Assembly: GCA_027422505.1 (NCBI GenBank)
Contig: JAPQWV010000310.1
Span: 434,001-498,000, forward strand
Direction of reading: 5' to 3'
Length of the DNA stretch: 64,000 bases
Origin: Craterostigma plantagineum
Taxonomy: Eukaryota > Streptophyta > Magnoliopsida > Lamiales > Linderniaceae
Shown here: in pieces, positions 29,519 to 40,750 of the stretch
How the letters are laid out: the number at the start of each line of letters is the position of its first letter
How positions within the stretch are numbered: the stretch's first letter is position 1
Made by a program: the position numbers and the translations under genes
Notes under the pieces: generated by a model
What the model was told of the DNA's origin: nothing
Database searches by the model: none
What the model saw: the letters and a program-made list of their open reading frames with translations, nothing else

Positions 29519-30900
29519 GTCACATCCATTGACTAAGGATCAGCCTTTGCAAGCTTTCAACGTTGGTGCCCCCTCGGATGGTGCTGGTCCCGCTGCCACG
29601 TTGCCGATGGCTACCTGTGCTGCTGCCCTTGCGATGCCGGTGCCTCCTGTTTTGGCTGGTTCGACCTTGGGGGCTGTGGAAGATGAACAGTCACGGTCAC
29701 CTATCATGCCTGTTTTGGCTGGTTCGGCCTTGGGGGCTGTGGAAGATGAACAGTCACGGTCGCCTATCGTGGATCAAGCCATGGCCGAGCCTGAGATGGC
29801 TGCTGCTGCTGCCCAGCCTGATGCGGCTGCTATTGCTGCGCCGCAGCTGCCTCCTCGCCCTATGCGGGCTGATCGGGCTGCCACCACCTTTGCTAACGTC
29901 GTGGTGGGAGTTCGCCCTACCCAGCCCAAACCAGGCGGTCTTAAACCTTCCTCTTGCCTATACGCCACCTGTTACACAGGCTGATGGGATAACTGAAGTG
30001 GCCCCATCTTGGGAGGTTGCTAAGCAAGGCTTTGCCCGGTGGGCCCACACTTTGGTGGGGTTTTTTCTCGGCCGGAAGCCTTACTTTCCTACCGTCGAAC
30101 GCTACTGGAGGGCTCGCTGGCAAGGACTAGTTGAAGTTCGGGCGACGATCAATGGTTTTTTCAAGTTCCGTTTTGCTACTAATTCTGATTTACGTGAGGT
30201 CCTTGAGGGGGGACCGTGGATTCTTAATGGGCAGCCACTGTTCTTGGAAGATTGGCGGCCTGGAATGTCTTTTGAACGCAAGGAAATCACGCAGGTTCCC
30301 TTGTGGGTGAAACTCTGGAATGTGCAGGGAGAGTTTTGGACGACCGCGGGTCTTGGTGTCGTGGCTAGTGCAGTGGGGACGCCTTTGTTCATTGATGCTA
30401 TTACGGCGGATGATGATCGAATAGACTTTGCCCGAGTTTGTGTGCTGAAGAGTCTCGCTGAACCGTTCCTGGAGGTTTTTCATCTTCGTATGCCCACGGA
30501 GGAGGGTGGTGTATCGGGTATTATCCCTGTCCGGGTCGAGTACGAGTGGAAGCCGGCCCGGTGTGAGGTGTGTAGTACGTGGTCTCATGGCCCTTCTTAT
30601 TGCCCCAAGCGGTTGTCGTCTGAGCCATCGAGGTCAGGTCTACAGCTGCCACATCAGCCCCCCCTCCATCCGGCGGGCAGCCATCACCCCTTCTGCACGC
30701 CCTGCAGCCCAGGCTACCCGTGGCAGGTCTAAGGCAGCGCCTGCTGCAAAGGCGGCTCCTGCTATTCATGCGTCTCCACAGCTCGAGGCCGCGGGTAGGG
30801 TTTCTTACTGGCGCCAAGTAGGTGCGAAAGGCAAGGCCATACGGTGTGCCTCCCCCAGCTGATGTGGATCGCCCCATGTTGAGTACAGCTTCGAATCCCT
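29519..30900 (+). pseudogene. LINE-2 ORF1 fragment, DUF4283 (copy A, 3' truncated)
   Basis: Sense copy of LINE-2 ORF1. Ala/Pro-rich N-terminus with a tandem 63-base duplication (VLAGS..LGAVEDEQSRSPI twice, about 29645-29770), then DUF4283 (GFARWAHTLVGFFLGRKPYF; FFKFRFATNSDL; PLFLEDWRPGMSFERKE) and the CCHC knuckle CSTWSHGPSYC. Compared with copy B it lacks 17 bases near 29947 and one base near 30632, both shifting the frame. The opening codon is TTG in both copies, with no ATG before residue 27. At 30900 it stops dead and abuts an inverted ORF2 fragment of a different LINE. Confidence 0.88.
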
Positions 30901-31930
30901 TTGAAGAAAGCGGCTACATACCCATCAGGCCCCGGCGCCTTCTCATCCCCCATAGAGAATAGCGCATGTTTCACCTCAAGATCGTCAACTGGGCGGACCA
31001 TGTCTAAGGACGTAGCTGGGGAGAGCTTACGCGTGATAGCCCCCTGTACCTCGGCCATGTCCACCAGTGACGCTCGTGCGGATGTGCCAAGTAATTCCTG
31101 ATAAAACCCCAGTAACTCCCCTTCCACCTCTTCTGGCGTATTAAGTAGGTCTCCAGTTGGGCCTTCCAATGAGACGATTCGATTAGTCGCTCGACGAACC
31201 GCCACTTTCCTGAAGAAGTAAGATGAGCATTGATCGCCATCCTTGAGCCCAAGCAAGCTTGGCCCTTTGGGATAACGCCGTATGCTCTACATCGACAGCC
31301 CGAGCGTAGAGAAACCGACAATGCCGTTCAAGATCATGAAACATAATCTCTAGGGGATATTTCGCTACGAATTCCTGTGCAATCCCCAAGAAGCGTAATG
31401 CGTCCGCAACATTTGCAGCAAGGTCTCCCTTTACACGTCGCATGTGCATGAAAATGGGCTTCAACAACTTGAGCCGCTGGACCAACACATACATAGAAAA
31501 CCCCGCCATGGGGATACTCCAAACACGCTGAACATGTTCCAAAAAGCCCTCCTCCTTAGTAAGAAAGTTCTCAAAACGAAAACTCACACCGCGTGGTCTC
31601 GGCGCTGACACCCCTAATGACAGTGGTGAATGATCCGATGTGAAAGGGAGTTCACACCGATAAAACGTATCTGGCCAGCGAGCAAACCACTGTGGGTTGC
31701 CGAGCATGCGATCCAACTTCCTCCAGATGCCTGCCAGAGCCCGTTGCTGATTATACCACGTGAATTCCTGGCCCATCGACGGCAGTATCATAAGGTCGGC
31801 CTGTAGGAGACATGCCTGAAAATCAGCCATATCCCGTGCTTGAGGTGCACCCCCACGCCCCTCACTCGCATGCAAGATAGTGTTGAAATCCCCCGCCACT
31901 ACCCACACATCAACATTTTCCATCAGGGGA
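30901..31930 (-). pseudogene. LINE ORF2 fragment (endonuclease to RT start), third LINE family
   Basis: On the minus strand it reads from within the endonuclease (VWVVAGDFNTILHASEGRGG, FTWYNQQRALAGIWRKLDRM, TSDHSPLSL) through the linker (FRFENFLTKEEGFLEHVQR) to the RT entry (DGDQCSSYFFRKVAVRR; KAPGPDGYVAAFFK). A frameshift lies near 31245. Matching residues in LINE-2 are roughly half identical, so it is a related but distinct family. Both ends are abrupt: the left end faces LINE-2 ORF1 tail to tail, and the right end stops at the codon for about residue 145 of ORF2. Confidence 0.88.
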
Positions 31931-32266
31931 GTTTCGTTCTCTTAAACCTTCATTTCCTTTTGTTTATCCAAGTTTTACGTTGGGGACAACATACGTCTCC
32001 AGTGTGGGGAGGGGAAAGTAGGTTGAGAATTTACGTGAAAATTTTTTCATGACGTGTCCGTGAGCTTTCAATTTCGTTAGAAAGACATGGATAGTTGAAC
32101 TCAGGCATGATTGTTTGCGCTTATCTCAAGTTGGTCTGCATTTTTACGAAATCTTGTGAGCAATTAGGATATGCATGATTGATTGAATCGTGCCTGCCTG
32201 AATAGATATAGCACTGTTTTGAGAGATTTGTACAGATAACCATTTTAGATTGTAAGAGTTTGAGCC
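31931..32266. other. Spacer without recognised gene
   Basis: AT-rich sequence between the LINE fragment and the Cassandra element. I see nothing in it. Confidence 0.4.
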
Positions 32267-32732
32267 TGTGACGCCCGGGGCCGATGAGGGCGCGGAGTGA
32301 TTGCTGGTGCCATAGAGGTGCACGGACAAGGAGCGGCTCCTGGCAGGCTTCTAGGCGAAGGGGTACATGAACGAACCGATCCGACACCCGAATGAGAGGG
32401 GATCCTGAGACTGGCAATGTATGGGCGTGTCATGCTAAGAATCATATAAGAGAATTGATAGTACTACTCATATCACCAAGGTCGACCTACCTTTTCGGGA
32501 GTCCATCCATAAGACGTTCAAAGTTAAGCGTGCTTGACTTGTGGTAATCTTGGGATGGGTGACCCCCTGGGAAGTTTCTGAGGGTGCGTGTGAGCGAGGA
32601 CGAAGCACGCTGAAAGGTTAGATGGCGGTACAGTGGGGCCAGACTATCAGTGGAAGTGTGGTGGGCCCAACCACACCGATCCCGCTAGGGACCGATGCTA
32701 CAGTGACACCCGGTATGGGATGGGATGTTACA
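32267..32732 (+). repeat. Cassandra 5' LTR
   Basis: 466 bp, TG...CA ends, followed after two bases by the PBS. Pairs with 32805-33256. Confidence 0.88.
32471..32590 (+). ncRNA. 5S rRNA-like domain in Cassandra 5' LTR (not a functional 5S gene)
   Basis: AAAGTTAAGCGTGCTTG and GGATGGGTGACCCCCTGGGAAG match the internal pol III control region and 3' half of plant 5S rRNA. The 5' part is only loosely similar. The role is probably promoter and structure of the element RNA. Confidence 0.8.
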
Positions 32733-32734
32733 GG

Positions 32735-32746
32735 TGGTATCAGAGC
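32735..32746 (+). promoter_or_regulatory. Cassandra primer binding site
   Basis: TGGTATCAGAGC, complementary to initiator tRNA-Met, two bases after the LTR end. Confidence 0.88.
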
Positions 32747-32804
32747 ACAAACTCTCGCAGTACGGTGCTGGTTCGGGGACGAACCAGGTGGAAGCTGATG
32801 GGCA

Positions 32805-33256
32805 TGTGATGCCCAGGGCCGATGAGGGCGGGGGGTGATCCCCGGTGCCATAGAGGTGCACGGACAAGGAGCGGCTCCTGGCAGGCTTCTAGGCGAAAGG
32901 GTATGAACGAACCGATCCGACACCCGAATGAGAGAGGATCCTGAGACTGGCAATTTATGGGCGTGTCAGGCTAAGAATCATATAAGAGAATTGATGGTAC
33001 TACTCATATCACCAAGGTCGACCTACCTTTTCGGGAGTCCATCCATAAGAAGTTCAAAGTTAAGCGTGCTTGACTTGTGATAATCTTGGGATGGGTGACC
33101 CCCTGGGAAGTTTCTGAGGGTGCGTGTGAGCGAGGACGAAGCACGCTGAAAGGTTAGATGGCGGTACAGTGGGGCCAGACTATCAGTAGAAGTTCGGTGG
33201 GCCCAACCACACCGACCCCGCTAGGGACCGATGCTACATTGACACCCGGTATGGGA
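32805..33256 (+). repeat. Cassandra 3' LTR, right end truncated
   Basis: It aligns with 32267-32720; the match ends at CCCGGTATGGGA and the final 12 bases (to TTACA) are replaced by unrelated sequence. Confidence 0.88.
33009..33128 (+). ncRNA. 5S rRNA-like domain in Cassandra 3' LTR
   Basis: Second copy, offset 538 bases from the first, with the same 5S-like control-region words. Confidence 0.8.
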
Positions 33257-36039
33257 CCTGACGAGCTTATGCTCATTTTTCTTGGTTGTGTGGCGTGCCC
33301 AGTCTATGTCTCTCTAGAAGTTGCTTGCCTGATATGTGTTGAAACTATTCCTGGTGCGTTAGAATGAAAATGATGAGGGCATTAGGAATTAAGTCCATCA
33401 CCAAATTTCCCTACCATGACTACTTCCCTTAGTTAGACACTTTGAGCCTGAGCCTATTCGTTTGCTTACCTCATAAATTATACAAGCCACTGACCCGAAT
33501 AAGCCTCCAGAGATTATATGAACATGAGTTGATTAGAATAGAGTAGAAGTCGAACTTGAGGGTCACTGATTCAATGTCTGATTTAATGTTCTTCTCTGTT
33601 ATTCGTGAAATGACTTGATCCTACTTGACTGTTTTCTGAAATGACCCGATACCTTGCATTAGCCTGCCAAAGATATGGGTTTTAGTAATAAGTATCCCTA
33701 GGTACATGACATTCGGTATGACGATGTATTCTTTGCGACAAAAGCCAAACCTTGATGTTTAGGGAATAAGGGCAATGCACAAAATTAGAGCGTGACTAAG
33801 GTGAAAGGGCAGAAAATTAAAGGGAACTGAGTTGAGAGGGTCGGGCAGAAAAGTCTCGGGTTTCATAGCAAGAATGTTGAGTCGTATGTTGAGGCATGTG
33901 ACTGTCAGTTTGATCATGCTATATTCTTTGAATTTCCGCTTATGTGTCCTAGCTTTATGATTATGTGTTCAGTATATATGCTTGTCACTTCATTATTAAT
34001 TGACCCGTTCGACCCGAAAAGACGGTTTTCAACACGAGATATGGTCACTATGACAAGAGATGGTTTTGTCAAACCCATCGCCCATTGTGCCGTAGCCTAT
34101 TCGTAATTCTCTACTAGTGACAAGAGATGAAGATTACTTAATCAAATAGGAAATTGACATTCACCTACTCTACTTGTCATTTCTTACGAGTGCTGATTTT
34201 AATAGATATCTTTAAACATTAAACCATTACTAAGAAGAGGCGTATAAATCTTAAATATTAGAATGACATGGACATTCTCAGTGTAAAGTTAGATATTACA
34301 CACAAGTAGATTAATGATATGACTACATACACCCATATATAATAATAATGACCTCTAGAACACACGGTGGCCATGGATATTAGTGCTAAGAAAGTTTTGG
34401 TGGTGAATTAAAGCTAGAAGTTTCTAGGCCTACATCAAAGTTTTCGCATAGTTTTCTTAGCATGTGGGAGGCAATTAATTGTCACATGTTGCAAACGTTA
34501 CCTTCATCTCAATAATAGACATAACCCATTACCATTTCATAAAAGACCCACCACAAGAACTAAAATATATAGGGGTAGATAGCACTTACAATGGAAAAAG
34601 AACGAAAATTAGAACAGAGAATAAAAAAAGAAGAAGATGAAGGAACTCGATTAAGCTTAAGGACATCAATTTTAAGTTCGGATTTGGACGTGAGGTAGGT
34701 GAAATTTTCATCTACAATACGTAAATACCTTTGTGCTATGTGTGTTCGTTATGTTTTACATGATATATGTGATTTAGTTGTGTTACGTGATTATGATGAT
34801 TAGGATTGTCAAATTTTTCTTTTGGTGATTATGAGACTACGTTAATTAATACGGGTTTAAGGTGAAGCATATGATGCTTTTCGTGACTGTACATGTTGGG
34901 ATTAATTCCAGAAATATTTTTTTATGGGGCGTGGTAGCTTATATAACATACTTTTCAACATTAATACCATGATGGAATATATAGAGATTGGTTAATGTGT
35001 GGTGTTGGGTCAATATAGGTATGAATTTGGGTATTGAACTAGGAATGTTTTCTTAACTTTTCATGTGGCAAGTACATACTGACAATGTAGGATTCTTTTC
35101 GATGCTGTACTATTTCTAATGGGAGAGGTTCGGTCATTGCATGTGTGGGTACAGACAACGATTTGTGTGCTCAAGTAATTGCAACTTGAGGAAGTTTTGG
35201 CTAGGGTTTTAGTATATTAGGGTTTTCTATCTCTTTACAGATTACTTTCGACAATAGTTAGATCTTCGGCACCTTTTATTTTACCTAGAAGTTTTCGGCT
35301 ATTAGGTGTTTTATAAGTTGAAAGATTTGGGTATTTTGAGGTTTAATATAAATGTTTTCGGCTTTTGTGATTATTATGAAAGTTTTCGTGATCGTTAGGT
35401 TGAATGATTCAAACTTTGAATTAGCTACGTGAGTTCACACCTCTTTCACACCAAGAGTTCTTTGGATTCGAGTTAATATAAGTAATAGTTTAATTATCAA
35501 ACAAATGAGGTTTTCGTAACTCTTCAAGTGGTTGTATAAATATTATAAAATTATCAGTATTTAGGTCTTTGCGCAATGTAAAACTTTCGTGATTTTTTTT
35601 GTATGATGGTGACAAATATCATAAATTTAAAGAGCTATGTGAGGTATGTGTTGTGCATATGTGATTCATTATTTGATATTAGGAGTATATTTTGAAGCAT
35701 TTTAGAAGTTAGTAATATGTCACTGGTTTCTTTTCGAAGGTTGACTTTCTTTGTTGAGTACATATGATTGGCTTTAAAAATATAAGCTAGATATATTCGT
35801 CCTTGGACAGAATTAGAATATTCAGGGAGGTTATTTTAGTGAGTTTCAGGTTGAGTTGGATTGGGATTTCGGGGAAAATATTTATTGTTGCGTTTCATTT
35901 CACGGCATATACATTTCATATCGGGCGAGGGGTGATGACCGTATTGATACGGTGATATTTTAAAATGGTTGACGAATGAAGTATAACGTGACAGATATGT
36001 GGTTGTGGACAGCACAATAGAGTAGGGGTTAGTACTTAG
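33257..36039. other. Long AT-rich stretch without recognised gene
   Basis: About 2.8 kb with no ORF above 70 codons and no clear repeat unit. Part of it may be the left portion of the long sense LTR that ends at 36731, but I could not find its TG start. Confidence 0.4.
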
Positions 36040-36731
36040 GTACCACTTGGGAAGCAAACGTGAGTGACCTGTCTACCCGCTGTTTATTATCAGAAGGAGC
36101 AACCGGGTTGGGTAACCTAACGTGAGTGACCTGGTTACCCTGGCGAAATCAGTGTAGGCTACCCTGAGAATAGGCGGAACCTCGGGAAGGAGCGACCTAA
36201 CGTGAGTGACCTGTGTAGGCTAACCGATGGTGCGAATCCCCTGATCCCGTAATTTGTTGTGAGCGCGTGGCGCCGAGTCTAACCTAGAGCCCTATTGAGA
36301 TACGTTAAGATGTGCTAGATTGAGATGAGAGTAAAAAGACGAGCGTGCATTTATTATCAGATGTATTGGGATGGGTATTGAGCTCACGCTGCATACATGC
36401 ATATTTTTACCTACTGGGCATCAGGGTTTACGTGTTGTAGGTATGACCGAGTCTGACGATGAGAATCGTCATGACCGAGGCGAGCTGAAGGCGGTGACTC
36501 CACGGGCTTTTGTGGGCGGAACTGTACGTGGATGAAGACCTGTGGAACTATATCTTGTGCTTTACTGTGCATTTTTAAATATTTTGTATCTGAAAACTTT
36601 GTGCTACGTTGACTTTTATAAAACAACTTTTAATATAATATTTTATAAAAAAATTGTAAAAAAATGGATTTTCTACGACTTTCGTTGCGAAATCCGCCAT
36701 TTACTATTATTAAATTGTGAGGGTTATTACA
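36040..36731 (+). repeat. 3' part of a sense gypsy LTR (left end undetermined)
   Basis: It ends GGGTTATTACA, followed by a PBS after two bases. Near its end it shares GGCGGTGACTCCACGG and surrounding layout with the antisense LTR at 28769-29518, so the two are related. Three copies of AACGTGAGTGACCTG lie at about 36057, 36119 and 36199. The start coordinate is a convenience, since the LTR may begin well to the left. Confidence 0.6.
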
Positions 36732-36733
36732 AG

Positions 36734-36746
36734 TGGTATCAGAGCC
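36734..36746 (+). promoter_or_regulatory. PBS (initiator tRNA-Met) of sense gypsy element
   Basis: TGGTATCAGAGCC, two bases after the LTR end and about 150 bases before the gag ATG. Confidence 0.9.
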
Positions 36747-36893
36747 TAGGATATAGATTCTGTAGACTGTCCATGTACGGTCACTCAAAACCTGGAGGAT
36801 TAGCCTTGCCTGTAAGTTTTATAGTCTTGGCGTGATTAGATAATATTAATAATAGCCTTGTTTGCGTGAATTATTGTAGATTGTAGGGCTAAA

Positions 36894-38134
36894 ATGACGA
36901 GAGGGTGCAGAGAAAACAACGGTGAGTCAAGTCGTAGGGCCGCATCTAAGTCTCCCACAAATGAACGACTCCACGATTTTACGCCTTACTGAACTAATTC
37001 AACGTCAATCGGACCAGATCAACGAACTTATCAACAATCGAAGTTAGTCTGAAAATCATCGATCCCCATAGCCCGAACGCGTGGAGATTATAGGGGAAAG
37101 ATTTCGTAAATTGAACCCCCAACCTTTGTGGACGCCACCGACCCCACAATGGCTGAGGATTGGTTGCGCACCGTTGAAGATATGTTCCTGTATGGCCGAG
37201 TACCAGAAAACGAAATGGTGCTATGTGCCGTTTCTATGCTCCGAGGGAATGCGAGATTTTGGTGGGATGCTATTAAAATCCTTGAGGATCCTATCACCAT
37301 GACTTGGGAAAGATTAAAGAACTGTTCCACGACAAATATTTCACAGTACATGAGCAAGCCCGTAGGATGAACGACTTCATCAACCTAAAGCAAGAAGGAA
37401 TGACTGTCGTGGAATATATACGCAAATTTGAAGAACTGCCGCGATTCGCTACACATATGGTGGCAACAGAAGAACTTAGTAGCACGGTTCATGGTAGGCC
37501 TCAAACCAGAGGTCTACAGAGATGTTAGCATGGCTGGAACACGAGGAATGCCATTTACACATGTGGCGGAACGAGCGATCATAGCGGAACAGGCGGAGGC
37601 CCAGATCTTGAAGGCACATGAGGTGAAAAGAAAATCCGATAGCCAACAAGGAAGTGGAGGAGACCGACAACGACAATTTTTCGGATAAGGCCCCAACAAC
37701 AATCAGAATAATCGCCAGGGGCAACAAAGTTGGCAACCGAGGCCGAACCAAGGAGCAGCAAATATCCTAGGCCGACCTCCAAATCTCGCTCCACAGTGCC
37801 AACAATGCGGGCGATATCATACGGGTGTTTGCTTCAGAGTGGGATTCAATCCCAATATTCAATGCTTTCGATGTGGGAAGCTGGGGCATTTGGCCAGAAC
37901 TTGTCAAGCGAGTGCGCCGCAGAACCAAACCCAAGGAGCGGTACGACCACCACCAGTTTCAGCACGGGTGTTCGCTTTGACGAATGAGGAGGTGGAGGAG
38001 AACCCAACTGTTCCAGCTCGGGTTTTTACTTTGACGAATAGGGAGGTGGAGCAAACACAGAGGTTGTGTCGGGTACGTTAAATATTTTCAACACACCCAC
38101 TTCTGTGTTAATGGATTCTGGAGCCACGCATTCA
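36894..38134 (+). pseudogene. Ty3/gypsy gag from start to protease active site, broken (copy B)
   Basis: ATG 36894 opens MTRGCRENNGESSRRA. Stops and shifts follow near 36990-37100. Gag then continues as VDATDPTMAEDWLRTVEDMF, MLRGNARFWWDAIKILED, and (after a shift near 37310) KYFTVHEQARRMNDFINLKQ. From 37428 the frame matches copy A. A nonsense change near 37686 (AAA to TAA) is private to copy B. The CCHC knuckle CFRCGKLGHLARTC is at about 37863-37904, and LMDSGATHS of protease ends at 38134, where antisense LINE-A begins. Together with LTR and PBS this is the 5' third of a gypsy element whose RT region is missing. Confidence 0.88.
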
Positions 38135-38301
38135 GGCGAAAGGATTTTGGTCTGCTTTAGTGACATCCTCACGAATTAAAGGACGAAACAGGTGGGAGGT
38201 CCGGGTCCACGCATCAGATTTGGAGGGATTCGAAGTTGTACTCAACATGGGGCGATCCACATCAGCTGTTGTAGGCACACGTATGGCCTTGCCGTTCGCA
38301 C

Positions 38302-39546
38302 CTACTTGGCGCCAGTAAGAAACCCTACTCGCGGCCTCGAGCGGCGGAGACACATGAATAGCAGGAGCCGCCTTTGCAGCAGGCGCTGCCTTAGGCCTGC
38401 CATGGGTAGAAGGGGTGATGGCTGCCCGCGGGATAGAGGGGGGGCTGATGTGGCAGCTGTAGACCTGCTAGGAGAGCGCCGAGCCATCGGCACCCTCGAT
38501 GGCTTAGACGACGACCGCTTGGGGCAATAAGAAGGGCCATGAGACCACGTACTACACACCTCACTCTGGGCCGGCTTCCACTCGTACTCGACCCGGACAG
38601 GGATAATACCCGATACACCACCCTCCTCCGTGGGCATACGAAGATGAAAAACCTCCAGGAACGGTTCAGCGAGACTCTTCAGCACACAAACTCGGCAAAG
38701 TCTATTCGATCACCATCCGCCGTAATACCATCAGTGAACAAAGGCGTCCCCACTGCAGTAGCCACGACACCAAGACCAGCGGCCGTCCAAAACTCTCCTG
38801 GCATTCCAGAGTTTCACCCACAAGGGAACCTCCATGATTTCCTTGCGTTCAAAAGACATTCCAGGCCGCCATTCTTCCAAGAACAGTGGCTGCCCATTAA
38901 GAATCCACGGTCCCCCCTCAAGGACCGCACGTAAATCAGAATCAGTAGCAAAACAGAACTTGAAAACACTATTGATCGTCGTCCGAACTTCAACTAGTCC
39001 CTTCCAGTGTGCCCTCCAGTAGCATTCGACGGTAGGAAAGTAAGGCTACGACCGAGAAAAAACCCCACCAAAGTGTAGGCCCACCGGGCAAAACCTTGCT
39101 TAGCTACCTCCCAAGACGGGGCCACTTCAGTTATCCCATCAGCATGTGTAACAGGTGGCGTATAGGCAAGAGGAACTCGGCGCGACGCACCAGTTTTAGG
39201 ACCGCCTGGTTTGGGCTGGGTAGGGCAACTCCCGCCACGACGTTAGCAAAGGTGGTGGCAGCCCGATCAGCCCGCATAGGGCGAGGAGTCATCTGCGGCG
39301 CAGCAATAGCAGCCGCGTCAGGCTTGGCAGCAGCAGCAACCACCTCAGACTCGGCCATGGCTTGATCCACGATAGGCGATCGTGCCTGTTCATCTTCCAC
39401 AGCCCCCAAGGCCGAACAAGCCAAACAAGAGGCACCGGCGACGCAAGGGCAGCAGCGCGGGTGGCCATCGGCAACGTGGCAGCGGGACCAGCACCATCCG
39501 AGGTGGCACCAACGTTGAAAGCTTGCAAAGGCTGATCCTTACTCAA
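38302..39546 (-). pseudogene. LINE-A ORF1, DUF4283/CCHC, broken (copy B)
   Basis: Open pieces 39546-39289 and 39424-39131 cover the N-terminus. The DUF4283 core is split by shifts, and 38685-38302 reads MLKSLAEPFLEVFHLRMPTE to the knuckle CSTWSHGPSYC. See 774-2195 for function. Confidence 0.8.
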
Positions 39547-39991
39547 GGGATGTGACTGTTCATCTTCCCCATGAGGTGCTTGGCGAGAAGGTCGAGGGAT
39601 CCATGAGCAACCGGGCGCACAACGGGACTAGCGTCGTCCCCATTCTCAGCAGTGGCAAACGGCGCCGCAGGTGAGGGCATAACAGCCCGACGAGGCCGAA
39701 GGACGTAAGGCGAGAAGATGACTCGGCGCACCACCCTACCAGTCGGGACAGCATGACGATGGGCAGCCTGGGGGGAGATAGCAGGCGGCAGCACAGGCGC
39801 CGCGTTGGCAGACGCAACCGCCGGAGAACCAGTAGGGGACGGTCGGCCGAGGATACGATTGGCAAGACCCTTGAAACGAGCAGCATCTCAGCAGCGAAAG
39901 GAGGATAGGATGCGGCCAACCCCTGAAGATCAGGGTCGGCATCCGCAGCTGGCGGTGGCATGGCCGGATCCCCATCGGACGTAGCATCCAT
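39543..39991 (-). pseudogene. LINE-A ORF0, frameshifted (copy B)
   Basis: As in copy A: MDATSDGDPAMPPPA start, PDLQGLAASYPPF segment, one-base shift, RFKGLANRILGRP in the second frame, and a stop overlapping the TTG that opens ORF1. Confidence 0.5.
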
Positions 39992-40094
39992 AGGAGGAGG
40001 ATGATGAATAAGGGAAGACGAAAAGGTGGCAACTAGAGAGAATTCGTCCTAGAGAGAGAAATCTTAGGTAGTTGAAGGCAACTTTTCAATTTCA

Positions 40095-40750
40095 ATGGAC
40101 TTTGTGCTAGGTTTGCCGAGAACAAGAAAAGGACGAGACTCCATCTTTTTAGTGGTCGACAGATTTTCAAAGATGGAACACCTTATTCCTTGCATTAAAA
40201 CGAACGACGCTTCTCATATTGCAGATTTATTCTTTCAAGAGATTGTTTGCCTACATGGAGTACCTCGCACCATCATTTCGGATAGACGTGAAGTTCCTAA
40301 GCTACTTTTGGAGACATATGGGGTAAACTCGGTACTAAGCTTTTATTTTCGACTACTTGTCACCCCCAAACTGATGGGCAAACCGAGGTAGTAAATTGAA
40401 CATATCTACTTTACTACGAGTAATTGTGCAGAATAATATTATGTGTTGGTTGGGAAGATTGTTTGCCACACGTTGAGTTTGCTTATAATCGTGCTATACA
40501 TTCTTCAACTAAGTTTTCGCCTTTTGAAATTGTTTATGGGTTCAATCCACTCACACCTTTGGATTTATCACCTATACCTATGGATGAGCGAGTTAACTTA
40601 GATGGGGCACGCAGGGCTGAGATGGTTAAGCAACTACATGAGACTGCACGACTCAACATTCGTCAATTAAGTTACTGTTTGCATCGTAAAACATTCTCGA
40701 TCGCAAAATCTTTTGAAACGTTTAAACAAATAACGGAGATCAAAAAATAA
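40095..40750 (+). pseudogene. Gypsy integrase remnant, uninterrupted (copy B)
   Basis: It reads [37 protein letters not shown] and [19 protein letters not shown] in one frame to 40391, then shifts. From 40424 it reads [20 protein letters not shown] and [20 protein letters not shown]. The zinc finger and the GPY/F and C-terminal parts are missing. It contains the empty target of LINE-B at 40153-40168. Confidence 0.88.

Larger units (their letters stand above)
1..30900 (+). repeat. Direct duplicate block, copy A (interrupted by two younger insertions)
   Basis: Base 1 aligns with base 37362, and the match continues to 30900/54978, where copy A switches to unrelated sequence and copy B continues into the rest of LINE-2. 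Without the CRM element and LINE-B (and one TSD copy each), copy A is about 17,573 bp against 17,617 bp for copy B. Differences by eye are scattered substitutions and small indels. Block order and even the disabling mutations of the receptor-like pseudogene are shared, so the composite block existed before it was copied. The left end of copy A is cut by the window, so the true length of homology is unknown. It is either a recent segmental duplication or two haplotypes joined in one contig. Confidence 0.93.
32267..33256 (+). mobile_element. Cassandra-type TRIM retrotransposon with 5S-like LTRs
   Basis: Non-coding miniature LTR element. The 5' LTR spans 32267-32732 (TGTGACGCCC...GATGTTACA), the tRNA-iMet PBS TGGTATCAGAGC lies at 32735-32746, the internal region is only about 70 bases, and the 3' LTR spans 32805-33256 and lacks its last dozen bases. 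Both LTRs contain a 5S rRNA-like segment, the hallmark of Cassandra, which is transcribed by RNA polymerase III signals and mobilised in trans. The two LTRs differ by several substitutions and small indels, so it is older than the CRM element. No TSD is visible because the right end is truncated. Confidence 0.88.
38135..40051 (-). mobile_element. LINE-A: antisense 5' fragment (copy B)
   Basis: Same fragment as 774-2700. ORF0 lies at 39991-39543 with the same one-base shift and the NSHIP ending. ORF1 lies below that, with DUF4283 and CCHC. Copy B keeps Trp where copy A has a stop, but has its own one-base deletions near 38694 and 39226 and a 3-base loss near 38804. It lacks the 6-base insertion near 949 of copy A. 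It ends at the gypsy integrase remnant without any TSD. Confidence 0.85.

Noticed and set aside
32471..32590. Genuine 5S rRNA gene
   Set aside because: Only the internal control region and 3' half resemble 5S, and it is embedded in a TG...CA LTR that is repeated 538 bases on with a PBS between, so it is a Cassandra LTR domain.
36734..36746. tRNA gene
   Set aside because: The TGGTATCAGAGCC string is a primer binding site after an LTR; no cloverleaf or A/B boxes.
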